Source: Novakomyces olei (Eukaryota > Ascomycota > Novakomycetes > Novakomycetales > Novakomycetaceae). From it: 64,000 nt of DNA. Position numbers and translations under genes: made by a program. The DNA lies in NCBI GenBank assembly GCA_016906335.1, contig JADEYG010000004.1, positions 62,001 through 126,000 on the forward strand, read 5' to 3'. The notes under the pieces were generated by a model. That model saw only the letters and a program-made list of their open reading frames with translations, had not been told where the DNA came from and searched no databases. Below, piece after piece: positions 11,441 through 22,416 of the stretch. Every line of letters begins with the position of its first letter. Positions within the stretch are counted from its first letter, which is position 1.

Positions 11441-14400
11441 TTAGCCCAAAACAATCACAGACGCAGCGGAAACGACGATAGTAAGGAGTAAAGCTGCAGG
11501 CGCGGACGAAGAAGCAGCACTAAACTGATCGAGGCTAGGACCGGCTGAACCGGTAGCAGAGCAATTTGATCCAGAGCCACAGCTGGCGGAACTCGAATTG
11601 GTCGGAAAAGCAGATGTAAAGGTAGAAGGAAGAGAAGAGGAGGGAGGAGAAGAAAGAGGAGTGGAAGAAAGAAGAGTGGAAGAGAGAGGAGTAGATGAAA
11701 GAGGAGTAGATGAAAGAGGAGTAGATGAAAGAGGAGTAGATGAAAGAGTAGATGAAAGAGGAGTAGAAACAAAAGAAGAAGAAAGAGAAGAGGAGGCCTC
11801 TACTGTTCCAGTCTGCTGTTGCTGTAACGCAATAAAATTGTCAGAGCTCTGCAAAACCGATCTCGTCAGAGTAAGTGTCTCTGTCCTCGTTGATACAGGC
11901 ACCCCAGTACCTTGAGGCGCTGGAGAAAGCAGCGTAGTCAAAGTCTGAGACGCAGATGTAATCGAACTACCGCCCGTTTCTTGAGTAGCAATTGAGGCTG
12001 GACCACTTGAGCTTTGACCGGGTCTGGACTCCATCAAAATGGTCGCCGCAGAGATTGAGGAAGGACTCGTGGCTGAACTTAAGGCTGGAAAAGTAGAGGC
12101 TAAACTAGTTGAGGATAAACTAGATGAGGCTGAAATTGCGCCCGAGACTGACGAGGCCTGAACAGAGAAAGAAGAGGCAGCAGCAAGGGAAGGAGACGAA
12201 ACTGTACTCGACGTTAAAAGGCTCGATTCCCAAGCGGATGCGGTCTCAACAGACTTTAAAGCTGATTCAATTGAAACCGACTCGGGCAAACTTGTTTGTG
12301 AGGCAGTTGTGCTTTTTCCACAGCCACGTGGACAGGGGACAGTAAAGGTATCAAACTCTGTAACTCCAGATCTGACTTGTGTCACAGTTAGTATTCTGGC
12401 GCTTGAACCAGCAGGGACAGATGAGGATCCAGTTGAAGAGGGGGAGGGGGAGAAAAAGGTACTTGTAGCGGCCGATTGCGCCTCGTTAGAAGCCAAAAGT
12501 AAAGTGCTGCTCGAGACTGAGGCAGCTTGGTCAGCATTTTGCTCAGTAGTTTGCTCAGCAGTTTGCTCAGCAGTTACAGGGACAAAAGTACTTTTTGAGC
12601 TTTTAGTAATCGCCAATGATCCCGTACTGCAAAGCTCAATGATTGTGGACACGAGTGTCGTTCCCTGCTGTGTAATAAGCGTCGTGCGAGTAGTGTAAAT
12701 AGGAGGATTGGCAGTAGAAAGAGTCGGACGAGAGAGAGCGGTAGCAGTACTTTGCGGGCTCTCACTCGCTCTCGACGGGCTCGTGGAAAGATAGGTACTA
12801 GCACTAAAAGCGCCAAAGGAACTAGTCGAAAGACTAGACAGGAGATCAATACTTGTACTTGGAGTACCAGAAAGGCTACCACTAATATCCTTGAAGCTTG
12901 TAAAAGGACTAGCAAGAGCACGTGTAGTACTAGAAGTACTAGAAGTACTAGAAGTACTAGAAGTGAGACTAACGCTAGTATCAGAAGTAAAAGTAGACGG
13001 ATAGGTAACTTGTCCAGTCGAAGCAGTTGATTCTGGACTGGCAACAGTACTGGCTGTCACGACATGCGACACATGACTTTGTGAGGCGGAATTGGCAAGA
13101 ACAGAGCTGCTAGAGCCAATAAATGTCGAGGCAGTTGACGAAGTTTCAAGCGCAGAAATGGGAATGGTCGGTGAGAGTACTGACTCGAGCCCAGTAGATA
13201 TAGAAGGTAGAACAGTAATTTGATGAGCCGACGTTACAGCTGAAAGTCTGCTTGATTGAGAGCTGACAATAGACAATGATGAAGAAATAGTAGCCGAGTA
13301 AGGATTGCTAGAACTTGAAGGTTGCTCTGCCGGTAAAGAAGAGGCTTTCTGAGAAGAGGCAAATGAGAGTTTTGAGCTTGATATTGGTAGACTTGATGGA
13401 CTAGTAGTGTGACTAGTAATTTGACTGGAATAGCTAACACCGTGACTAGAGCTTGGACTTGTCTGGCTAGCAGGCAGACCAGTACTTTGATTAGTGGTGT
13501 GACTAATAGTGTGACTAGTAGCTTGACTCGTAGCTTGACTAGTAGCTTGACTAGTAGCTTGACTATTAGTTTGACTCGTAGCTTGACTCGTAGCTTGACT
13601 AGTAGCTTGACTCGTAGCTTGAGTAGTAGCTTGACTAGTAGCTTGACTAGTAGCTTGACTCGTACCTTGACTCGTACCTTGACTCGTACCTTGACTCGTA
13701 CCCTGACTAGTAGCTTGACTAGAGTGGCTAACACCGTGACTAGAGCTCAGACTTGCCTGGCTAGCAGGCAGACTAGTATTTTGACTAGTAGTGTGACTAG
13801 TAGTGTGACTAGTAGTGTGACTAGTAGTGTGACTAGTAGTGTGACTAGTAGTGTGACTAGTAGTGTGACTAGTAGTGTGACTAGTAGTGTGACTAGTAGT
13901 GTGACTAGTAGTGTGACTAGTAGTGTGACTAGTAGTGTGACTAGTAGTGTGACTAGTAGTGTGACTAGTAGCTTGACTCGTAGCTTGACTAGAAATGTAA
14001 CTAGGTAGACTAGTAGTTCGACTAGAACGACTAGAGCCGTGGCTATAGCTCAGACTTGTCTGGCTAGTGGTGTGACTAATGAGACTGGTTTGACTAGAAT
14101 CTTGACTAAGACTAGCAGACGGCAAGGTGGAAACTGATAAAGGTGTAGATATAGAGCCGCTTGTCAGAGTTGACAAAGCCAAAACGGAACTAGGCTGAGC
14201 CGGAATAGTCACTTGCGTAACTGGCACGCTGGAAGTGCAAGGCTCTGTAGCCGTAATCGTCAGTGTTTTGTCATTAAAGACAGTCGTAAATGTTCGAGTT
14301 GTCAAAAACTCTGTTGAGATAAAGACGGTCGATACCCGGAGAGAGTTTGGGATCAATGATGAAATGACCGTTGAAGAAACGACTGACCGGCGAGTCGAAC

Positions 14401-14872
14401 TCGGTGTTCGGCCAGAACAAACATGACAGGGAACAAAGACTGTTTGGTAGACAGTTTGGTCTTGGCTGACAAGAGTCGATACGACTCTCGTATAAATAAT
14501 TGGCTCAGTCACGAGACTCAGGGGCCTTGAGGTTAGTTTTAGAATCAGAATTAAAATCAAAATTGAATTAGAATTATTAATAATTAATAATTAATTTTAT
14601 TTTGTTTATCCTTTGATTTTCTTTGTTTCAAATACGCATTCTTAGTCCTAATTATTTCTTGTGTTTTAAGTGAGTGCGTTTTGAAACTCTCATTATATTC
14701 TTTTCCTTTGTCAGACTTACGCTTCACTTTGAGAAAGGGCAAATGCCGCTCGGTGCCCGACTTGGGCTCGACTGGGCGTTGCAATAGTATAAGAAGTGCT
14801 CAAGTTACCATTGACGGATAGCGCTGTAATTTTCTGCCATAGAAGAGCAAAGATTAGACAGAAGAACAGCAT
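11441..14872 (-). CDS. GPI-anchored Ser/Thr-rich cell-wall protein with TSHT/TSQ repeats
   Basis: Exon 1 is 14872-14721 and exon 2 is 14525-11441, for 1078 residues. I start at the ATG that opens directly on a signal peptide (MLFFCLIFALLWQKITA); an in-frame ATG 30 codons upstream would bury it. The 195-nt intron joins in phase (GC|G) using a CTAACCTCAAG 3' end. The mature protein is Ser/Thr-rich. It has four YTRVVSTL / CHVC-like beta motifs separated by repeats: about 15 TSHT units, then TSQAT/TSQGT units, then a C-terminal SSTPL array. The end (SSAPAALLLTIVVSAASVIVLG, hydrophobic, no charge) is a GPI-attachment signal. It is likely an O-mannosylated wall protein or adhesin; ligand unknown. 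Repeat-number polymorphism is expected of such genes. Confidence 0.83.
11674..11765 (-). repeat. 15-bp coding tandem repeat (SSTPL units)
   Basis: GTAGATGAAAGAGGA-type 15-bp units repeat about six times. On the minus strand they encode SSTPL pentapeptides near the C-terminus of the wall protein. Confidence 0.75.
13785..13975 (-). repeat. 12-bp coding minisatellite (TSHT units)
   Basis: The unit GACTAGTAGTGT repeats about 15 times almost without change, coding for tandem TSHT on the minus strand. More diverged 12-bp units coding for TSQA/TSQG flank it (about 13510-13720). The near identity of the central units points to recent expansion or homogenisation. Confidence 0.85.
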
Positions 14873-15774
14873 TGCTCTTTGTTTTAAGCTTGTGTTTTGC
14901 TCGTCGCAATAATAATTGCCACCGCTTTGAAAAGGACTTGAAGATAAATGCAGACAAAACAATGGAATTGAATTTTGAAAGTCTAAAAGGTTAAAAGCGA
15001 CAAGCCCAAGGTTTTATACTGCTCATTGTGCCATCGAGTCCTTGAAGGCTTTCCTTTTCCGTTCTTTAATTGTTCTCCCTTGCACCCTCTGTGGCCGTTA
15101 CCTTCAATTACCTAATCCGGTAATTTTCTTTGTTTTCGAAGGCATAAAGGTAGAAAAGTTGTCAAAGGCCGGTATCGATGAAAAATCAAGCAAGGGATGA
15201 ATAAATTTCACCGCCCTTCTTTGTCTCTACATTGATTTTCTTTGTTTTTTGTTGTTTCGTTACCATTTCCGTTTTTTTCTTTCTATCTTTTATCATAATA
15301 ATATCATTTTTGTATTATACATACAATCGATATGTCTTGCGCCTGTGTCAATGATCGGCAGAATATTAACTTGATTTTCTTTGTTTTTTGTTGTTTCGTT
15401 ACCATTTCCGTTTTTTTCTTTCTATCTTTTATCATAATAATATCATTTTTGTATTATACATACAATCGATATGTCTTGCGCCTGTGTCAATGATCGGCAG
15501 AATATTAACCTGTGCTTGAAATTTTGAGCGTGTTTTGTATTTGCCAAATGCATCATCTTACCTGTCACTTTATTGTGAACAGCGTTGTTAGTATAAAGTG
15601 AATATCTATTCGTCATGACATTCAGAAATATTGATAAATTGAAATAAATTAATAGTTTACCAGTTGATTAGTCTAATGATTGCCAATTCCACATCAAATC
15701 AAGAGTCCCCAAACTGCTCTGCTTCAAAAAAAAATTCCCGTTTATTCCTTGATATTATCGATTTCATTATCCCG
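14873..15774. other. Upstream region of the wall-protein gene
   Basis: A 902-bp spacer between the wall-protein start and the 3' end of the kinase gene, both on the minus strand. It contains the exact 139-bp duplication listed separately. No further gene is seen. Confidence 0.5.
15232..15509. repeat. Exact 139-bp tandem duplication
   Basis: Copy 1 spans 15232-15370 and copy 2 spans 15371-15509. I compared them base by base and found no difference. The unit starts TTGATTTTCTTTG and ends CAGAATATTAAC. It lies about 360-640 bp upstream of the wall-protein ATG. It is not a transposon: there are no terminal repeats and no ORF. Confidence 0.95.
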
Positions 15775-18492
15775 TCATTTACGCCTTTCTTCGTCACTTT
15801 TATCTCTCTCCTCCTCTTCAGAGCCATCAAGCTCCTCTAACAGCCGTCCATCCTCCTCTTCTTCATCGTCCTCTTCGACCTCGCCATCCTCGCCATCTTC
15901 TTCCTCTTCTTCCTCCTCTTGAATGGCCGTTTCGTCCAAAGTGCTCGTCCCTAAAGCAGGCGATTTCTTCCCTGATCCACTTTGTCTCTGATTCCTTAGC
16001 ATGGGTTTACGACGATGCTCGTAGCGCACGGAAATTGCTGGACTGCCTCGGCGAACAACACGGCCTGGCCGTCTGTTTGCTATATCAATATCGGCAGGAT
16101 AAACAGAGGAAACGCGTCCAATTTCCCACGAAGAATTACGCGAAGTTGATGGAGGAGGAGGGGTTCCAGGAGGGGCAGAAAAAGAGGAACTGCTTCTCCT
16201 TAATTCACTGGAAAGGCTGTTGTAGCTGTTGCTACTTGTAGACGAAATATTACTTGCTGACCTTCTCCTGCTCCCTCTTCCTCGTCCTCTTTCTCCAGCT
16301 TCATCTTCATTTTCTTCTCCAGTTCCTTCTTCCCCTTCCCTTTTCTCTCCTCTTCTCCGCCGACGCCGTCTGCCCGGTATGCCACCTCCGGGACTGCTGC
16401 TGTAATAACTGGAAGCTGAAGAACTTCGCGAAATTGCTAATCGAGACAACGATCGGTGATGATGATGATGGTGGTGGTGAGGATGATTAGCATAAACAGG
16501 ACGTAATTGTGACGAAGAAGAGTCGAGCGATGAAGCCCGACGATGCTGTACTTGGTGGTTATTATTGCTTTTCTTATTATAGTGTGTTTGGCTGTTATCC
16601 ACTGATTCTGTGGACTGTTTCATCGAGAATCTATGATCACCAGTTTTAGGATTATGGGACCCGTTGCTCGGCCTTTCACTATTGGCCTTAGCAGCAGGAC
16701 CAAACCAGGATTTAAACATGGACATGAACCCTTTCGTTGGCCGTTTCTCAGTGCCTAAAAGACTTTGATGGTCTTGCTCTTCTCCTATCTGTAGCTTTTG
16801 CGCATTAGCTGCTAGTTCGTTGCCATCATCATTGTCGTGATTAATATCATTTTCGTCGGTAAAAAGGCCGTTATTGCTTGCGTTTTCCTTTTTACAATCA
16901 TCAGTCTTGCTCTCCCTTTTTAATGCCGCCTCCTCGATTTTCCTTGCTCGCACTGCAATTTCCTTTTCATACAAAAGCAAGTACCATCCACACAAGGGAT
17001 CACAAGAATAAGCATTTAAATTTGCTTTTAATTTGGCCACATCCACACCTAGACGGCTCATTCTACGCAGGATTGAAGACCGGATTTTTCCGCTCTCAGC
17101 TGATGTACGTAGCAGTACTTCGCTCGGCAGTAGACTTCCTGCATTTTGTTGGCAAAAAGGATGCGATATGATCTTTTCCAAACTTAAACGGTGCGTGGGC
17201 GGCTTTTGCAGAATATGCTGTAATAGATCTTTTGCCTGGTCGGAAATAAAGTCTGGATAAGCTGGAGAACATTCAAGAATTTTCCTTTTGACCTCTGAAT
17301 CATTGTCTGCGTCAAACGGCAAAGTTCCGCACAAAAGAGTGTATAGCATGACGCCAAGTGACCATATATCGGCCATTTGGCCAGAATACCTGTCCTCTCG
17401 TAAAACTTCAGGAGCCGTGTAAGCCGTAGTTCCGCACCACGTATTCATCGACTTTTGTGTAGACTTTCCGCACTCACGTGTAAACCCAAAATCACCGATT
17501 TTAATATTGCCATCTCGGTCGAGGAATACATTCTCCAGCTTCAAGTCACGATGAACGCAGTTTTCCGAGTGGATATACTTCACAGCCGCACAAAGCTGGT
17601 TGAACAGCTTTTGTGCTTCTGTCTCCGCAAGCCGTCCTTTGCGTAACAGATAATCGTACAGTTCCCCGCCTAATCGATGTGTTGGTATGATAGAAATATA
17701 AACAAACATTGAAAAACATATAAATATACGATATATCACAAAGTAAAACAATATAACAAATTAAATTTACTGAATTATGTTTAAACAAAACAAAATCAAA
17801 TCGAATCAAACAAAACCAAATCAAATCAAACAAAGCCAAATCAAATCAAACAAAACAAAATCAAATCAAATAAATCAAATTAAATTAAATTAAATTACAA
17901 GAAAATTCGGCATACCCCCGCAATACTCTTGTATCAGCCAAACGCTAGACTCTGTGACCACCACCTCGTAAAGCTTGGCCACATTAGGATGATGTAGCCG
18001 GCGATGATGGTATATCTCGCGCGACAAATTTGATTCCCTCATAGACTTTGGTATAGATTTCGCTACCACCTTTTGCCTGTTAGTCTTGAGAATAACGCTA
18101 GCATTGCAAGTACCTCACTGCCCGTCAGGGTATGCGTAGCAAGGTGCACTTTGCCGTACGAGCCTGATTTTAGTTTTATTTTCCTTTCCGTTTCCGCGCG
18201 TACCTTTCCCGATAACACGATGCAGCTCATACGTCCCTACAGCACTGAGCTGTGGAGTATTCAGGGTTTTAACGAGATCATCGTACGCCTCGACTAACTA
18301 ATCAATTAGTATATGTTTTACTCTGTGACGGCAGTGGAGCGGGTGCCGGTTGCTGCGTGGAAGAAGGCGCCTTATACCGGCACAAGTAAAAGCAGGAGAA
18401 AAAAAATAAAAATAAACGCGTATAATGATAAAATTAAAAGTCAAACGTACATGAGCCTTTTCATTACGCGCGCCACCAGCGTTAGGCCACAT
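15775..18492 (-). CDS. Fungal CAMK-like Ser/Thr protein kinase (Ypl150w/Ppk16-like)
   Basis: Exons on the minus strand: 18492-18451, 18297-18204, 18163-18114, 18069-17916 and 17669-15775, giving 744 residues with matching phases. The kinase domain spans about residues 36-300: Gly loop GKGSYG (44-49), VVAK Lys at 66, HRDLKLEN (Asp about 155), DFG (about 173) and the APE motif, with REIYHHRRLHHPNVAKLYEV in helix C. All catalytic residues are present. The 440-residue tail is low complexity: a His run, Ser runs, Arg-rich and long Glu-rich stretches. The REIxHHRxLxHPN and EYCGGGELYDYL blocks resemble a fungal kinase group of poorly known function, so substrate and pathway are open. Exon 1 is tentative; an alternative splits its intron with an extra exon and a 28-nt intron. 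Confidence 0.82.
17670..17915 (-). repeat. CAAAT/CAAAA pentamer-rich intron of the kinase gene
   Basis: The fourth intron of the kinase gene is dominated by degenerate CAAAT, CAAAA and TTAAA units on the plus strand (about 17785-17895). It is the longest stretch of such pentamers in the window. Confidence 0.7.
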
Positions 18493-19102
18493 AGCGCCGG
18501 CCAATTACTCTGCCCGCCGATCCTTCATCAAGTGTCGTCAGCCATAGTGTGCCGTCCGTGAATTGTTCGGTACATTATTATTAGTATTGGGCAGTAACAT
18601 TAATTGATAAGGTCCGCGGAAATGACATTATATCATTGTCATACATGTCAGATCAAGTTTATTTATTATATGTCGCAATTCAGTTTTTATATTCACACTT
18701 TATCTCACTCTATTTATCTCATATTCTATTTGCAACATACTATTTGTTTACTATTTATTTAATCTTCTGGTTTGCTAATAGAATTCTCGGTTCATTTCAA
18801 TAGTGTTTCTTTATATTTTTACTTTTTTATTTATACATTCATTCCTTTATTCATTCATTCCTTTATTCATTCATTCCTTTATTTATTTATTTATTTATTT
18901 ATTTTTTTAGTTGTTGGCTTATCTTTTCGTTTATCTGCTTTATTGTGCCATGTTGTCAACTACCCATATGCTATAGACAACCATCACGCACTTCACATTA
19001 AACATTACTAATCCCAAAATTGTATAAAAATTTATCAAATAGAGCATTACTGAATCACAAACAAGCCACGCACTGTTTCTCTGTTGGGTAATCATGCAAA
19101 AG
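18493..19102. other. Kinase promoter / histidine kinase 3' spacer
   Basis: A 610-bp AT-rich spacer between two minus-strand genes. It contains a degenerate array of TTCATTCCTTTA units merging into ATTT repeats (about 18837-18906). No gene seen. Confidence 0.5.
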
Positions 19103-22039
19103 TCAAGGCACAGCCGGTGTAACACTTGACAAGGCCTCTCTTAATTGGCCAATATTAAACGGTTTCAGAATCTGTGAGTTAGCAAATAAAATAAGAATTA
19201 AACAAACAAAATCAAAATCAAATAAAAGAGAAATGAACTTTTAAATTATAAAACAAAACAAGCCGGTGCCAGCACTTACATATCCACTCATGCCGCTAGC
19301 GCATGTACGATCAAGATTTTCTTTAGCCGAATCAGCAGTAATCGCCACTATCCTAGGATGTCGACCAAACATTTTGTCGGACATGCTAGTAATTCTACGG
19401 GTTGCTTCAAACCCATCCACGAGCGGCATCCATACGTCCATTAAAATAACGTCAAAAGGCAGTCTGCTCTTGGGTGATACTTTGGCCGCCTCTGTAAAAG
19501 TATCAACAGCATCTTTACCATCTTCACACAGGGTCACCGAATCTGCTTTAAACCCTAACTTTGCCAGCATTGCCGCTGCTATTCTCCGTGATATAGGGTT
19601 ATCCTCTGCCACCATGATCCGTAGAAGACCACTGTCGGTAACTTTAGAGTGAATTAATCGATCCGGACTCGGTGAACCCTTCACAACAGCAGTCTGGGCT
19701 TCTGTCTCTGCTGGCTGCTTTGGCTGAGATTGCTGTTCTGGTAATTGCCCCTCTTGATCGTCCGCACGATCTGTGGCAGAGGGCCATATTCGATTAGGCA
19801 GAGCAGTTTTTTTATAGGGGAGCCTTAAAACAAACACGGACCCGTGGTCATATACGTCAGTTGACGTTGTCTCCAGCCAAAGATCGCCGCCCAGATTACG
19901 AGCCCATTCGCGGGAAAGAGCCAGCCCTAATCCTGCTCCATCGTGTAGGCGTGTACGCGATCCATCGGCGCGCTGAAACGCGCTGAACAGCCTATCAGCG
20001 TCTGCGGAGGAAATACCCGGTCCGCAATCAGAGACGATCACTTCAAGGTAAGGGCATTTATCTGTCTTTCTGCTGCTCTCCGTAACCCTAACTGTAATGT
20101 CCCCGAGGTAAGAAAACTTGAAAGAATTGGATAAAAGCCGTGAAAGTATCATACAAACTCCAGACTTGTTCATTTCTACAGCATCAGGCCACCCAGAGTC
20201 AATGAGCAGTTCTATCTTTTTCATATGAGCCTGCCCGCTTTTAGAATGAAAGGAAAAAATCGTGACAAAGGAGTCCTTTGATTGCCATGATCGGAAATCG
20301 TTCAGCTTGTTATCGAAGCGGAGGACACTGGCAAACCGGTTAATATAGCTGCTCATCATATTGTGAACAAGACCCTTGAAATCAAAGGCCTTTTCATCGT
20401 CCCTCGACAGTGTCTTGCGCTTTCTACGTTTGGTATCGTTAGCGGCAATTTCGCTATTGCTGCTTGCATTAGCAGCAGCGATTCGTTGCTCGTCTCCAAG
20501 TAACACTTCGTCCTCGTCTTGCTCTGCTTTCCTTTTGACTCCCCCCGCGTCTTCAGGCGAGGGCAAAGCAGATATGGCGTGATCCACATTGGTTAAAACG
20601 TCCATTAGTTGCGCTGCTGAAGCATGAATATTTTCCAGTATATTTTCCACATTTCCATCCGTTAAAAGCGCCCGAATCGGTGTTGTTCTTTCGTGGATAA
20701 CACCAGTATTGCTGCCGGAATTGAAAAGAGCAGAATTGGCACGAGGGCTTGTACCAGCAGTTCCCTGGTCTAGTCCAGTATCATCGCTTGCCGGATAGTC
20801 CCTTGTACATGCACTCGGACAGGAAGACGTGACCGGCAAAAATAGGGTATCATTATCATTATGGTTATTGTCCTGGTTTGCTGTTGCAAGTGTAGAATTT
20901 TCCTCGCGTCTATTGCTATGGAATTGCTGTTCCTGCTGACTCTTCGCCTCCTTCATAGAACAGTACAACAGATCCGCGAGGCCAATAATGCCCTGTAAAG
21001 GCGTACGAATTTCGTGGCTTATATTAGAAACAATTGGAGAGATACTCAATAAAGCAGCGGAAGGCGAAGGGTGCAGCCTATCACTCTCGCGACTATTGCC
21101 GTTGTCCTGCTGCTTCCGCCATTGTCCAGGATCCGCAAAATTGTCGAGCAACGAGTCGAGGAGCTGAAGATTAACAGAAGGTCTTCGGTTTTCGGCTGTC
21201 GCTGTCGCTGTCGCTGTTGCTTGAGCCGGCCGCTGACCAGTCTGCAGTTTAACGAGCTCCGACTGGAGCCAGAGCGAAGGACGCAAGTCGACAATACGTA
21301 ATTTAGGCCCCACTAATTCAACAAAGAGGGACAAGAGCAGCTCCCGTTCTGCCCAGGAAGCTCGGGCAGCTTCGGCAGAGTTGATACCCCCATCGGACCA
21401 GCAAACGGCAACGTGGCCAATATTCAGAGGTCCATCAAACACGGGCACAGCCATAAAGGCCACAGGGGCTGCATCCGTGTCTATTAGGCCCACGTTTGGA
21501 TTATTAGGAAAATGCTGTGGTAAATTAGACGGGATAATAACGGTACGGTCAAAGCGGAGCAAAGCGCAAGGGCAGTCGTAGCCAAAGTACGCAAAATTAG
21601 TACGAAAAGACGAGTCGCAGGCAGCCGTGTCGGACGCGAGTCCACGACTACTGCAAGCAATCGCGTGCAGTAAACTGCCTCTCGTTCCGAGCCGCGGAAC
21701 GTTAGAGTCCTTTACAGTGTCGAGCCGGCAGGCAACAATGCATAGCTGTGAGCCCATCAGGCCATTGACACCGTGAACGAATTCCCTCCAAAACTCAGTG
21801 CCTGCCAGGGCACTGAGCCTTTTGCGCAGAATAAAAGAGCGGTGCAGTAAGCCTGGAATTCCATGGTTGCCGGCGTACAGGAAACGGCACTGCTCTGGAT
21901 CTAATGCCGGTTCAGGATCGTGAGCTGTATCAGTAGGAGCAGTCGCTGCTGCTGCTGCTTCAAGAGGCGGAGCCAGCACGACCAGACTGGTCGCCCGTTC
22001 TGCCATCGCAAAGACGGCAGGGCCAAAAGTTGTGCCCAA
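19103..22039 (-). CDS. Hybrid histidine kinase with C-terminal receiver domain
   Basis: Exons 22039-19280 and 19171-19103 give 942 residues. The short second exon supplies the conserved receiver Lys: SGMSGY joins ILKPFNIGQL. Order of parts: an N-terminal region (about 50-255) that looks GAF-like; a dimerisation H-box SNISHEIRTPLQG with His342; a HATPase domain with an N-box-like SRLLSNSFKFS, a DCGPGISS G1 box and a GAGLGLALS G2 box; and a receiver domain with phospho-acceptor Asp about 868 (VILMDVWMPLVDGFEA). All phosphorelay residues are present, so it should autophosphorylate and pass phosphate to an Hpt protein. No transmembrane segment is obvious, suggesting a cytosolic sensor. The signal is unknown. 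Ala/Gln and Asp/Asn-rich linkers separate the domains. Confidence 0.9.
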
Positions 22040-22416
22040 AAGTTGTGCCCTCTCGAGAGAGAAAAGGGGACCTTTTTGCTCGCTGGGAGGTAAGGAAAGG
22101 GCGCTCGAATCTTGTACTCAAGGTTTGTATGACATAAATCTTGTATGTAGGTTAAAGCCAAGTCTTTTCGCAGCAAGCATTCTCACAGACGGTCTAGAAC
22201 GAGGGTCAGTTTGGGGTATAATAAGAGTGGCTCGCTTTCATATGACAGGTGCGAATATAGGAGATTTTGACATTACTATAAGAATATAGGGCAGTGGATA
22301 GTGCCCGATTAAAGTAATATCTAGCGTATAAAGTGTAGATCAGTATAGAACCGCGATGGAACAGGTGGATATATCAAGGAATAATACTGCATAATGTGTG
22401 ATTATAATGCGATATA
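22040..22416. other. Spacer upstream of the histidine kinase gene
   Basis: A 377-bp spacer, presumably the histidine kinase promoter. No clear motif seen. Confidence 0.4.

Noticed and set aside
11598-11915. Plus-strand 105-codon ORF of Glu/Arg/Val repeats
   Set aside because: It is the antisense shadow of the SSTPL repeat coding region.
12752-13044. Opposite-strand and alternate-frame ORFs within the wall-protein gene
   Set aside because: All overlap the real frame and consist of Ser/Thr-codon shadows (Arg/Ser or Leu/Val runs).
13409-14008. A 199-codon plus-strand ORF antisense to the wall-protein repeats
   Set aside because: The 12-bp unit keeps several frames free of stops; the minus-strand frame has the signal peptide, the splice site and the GPI signal.
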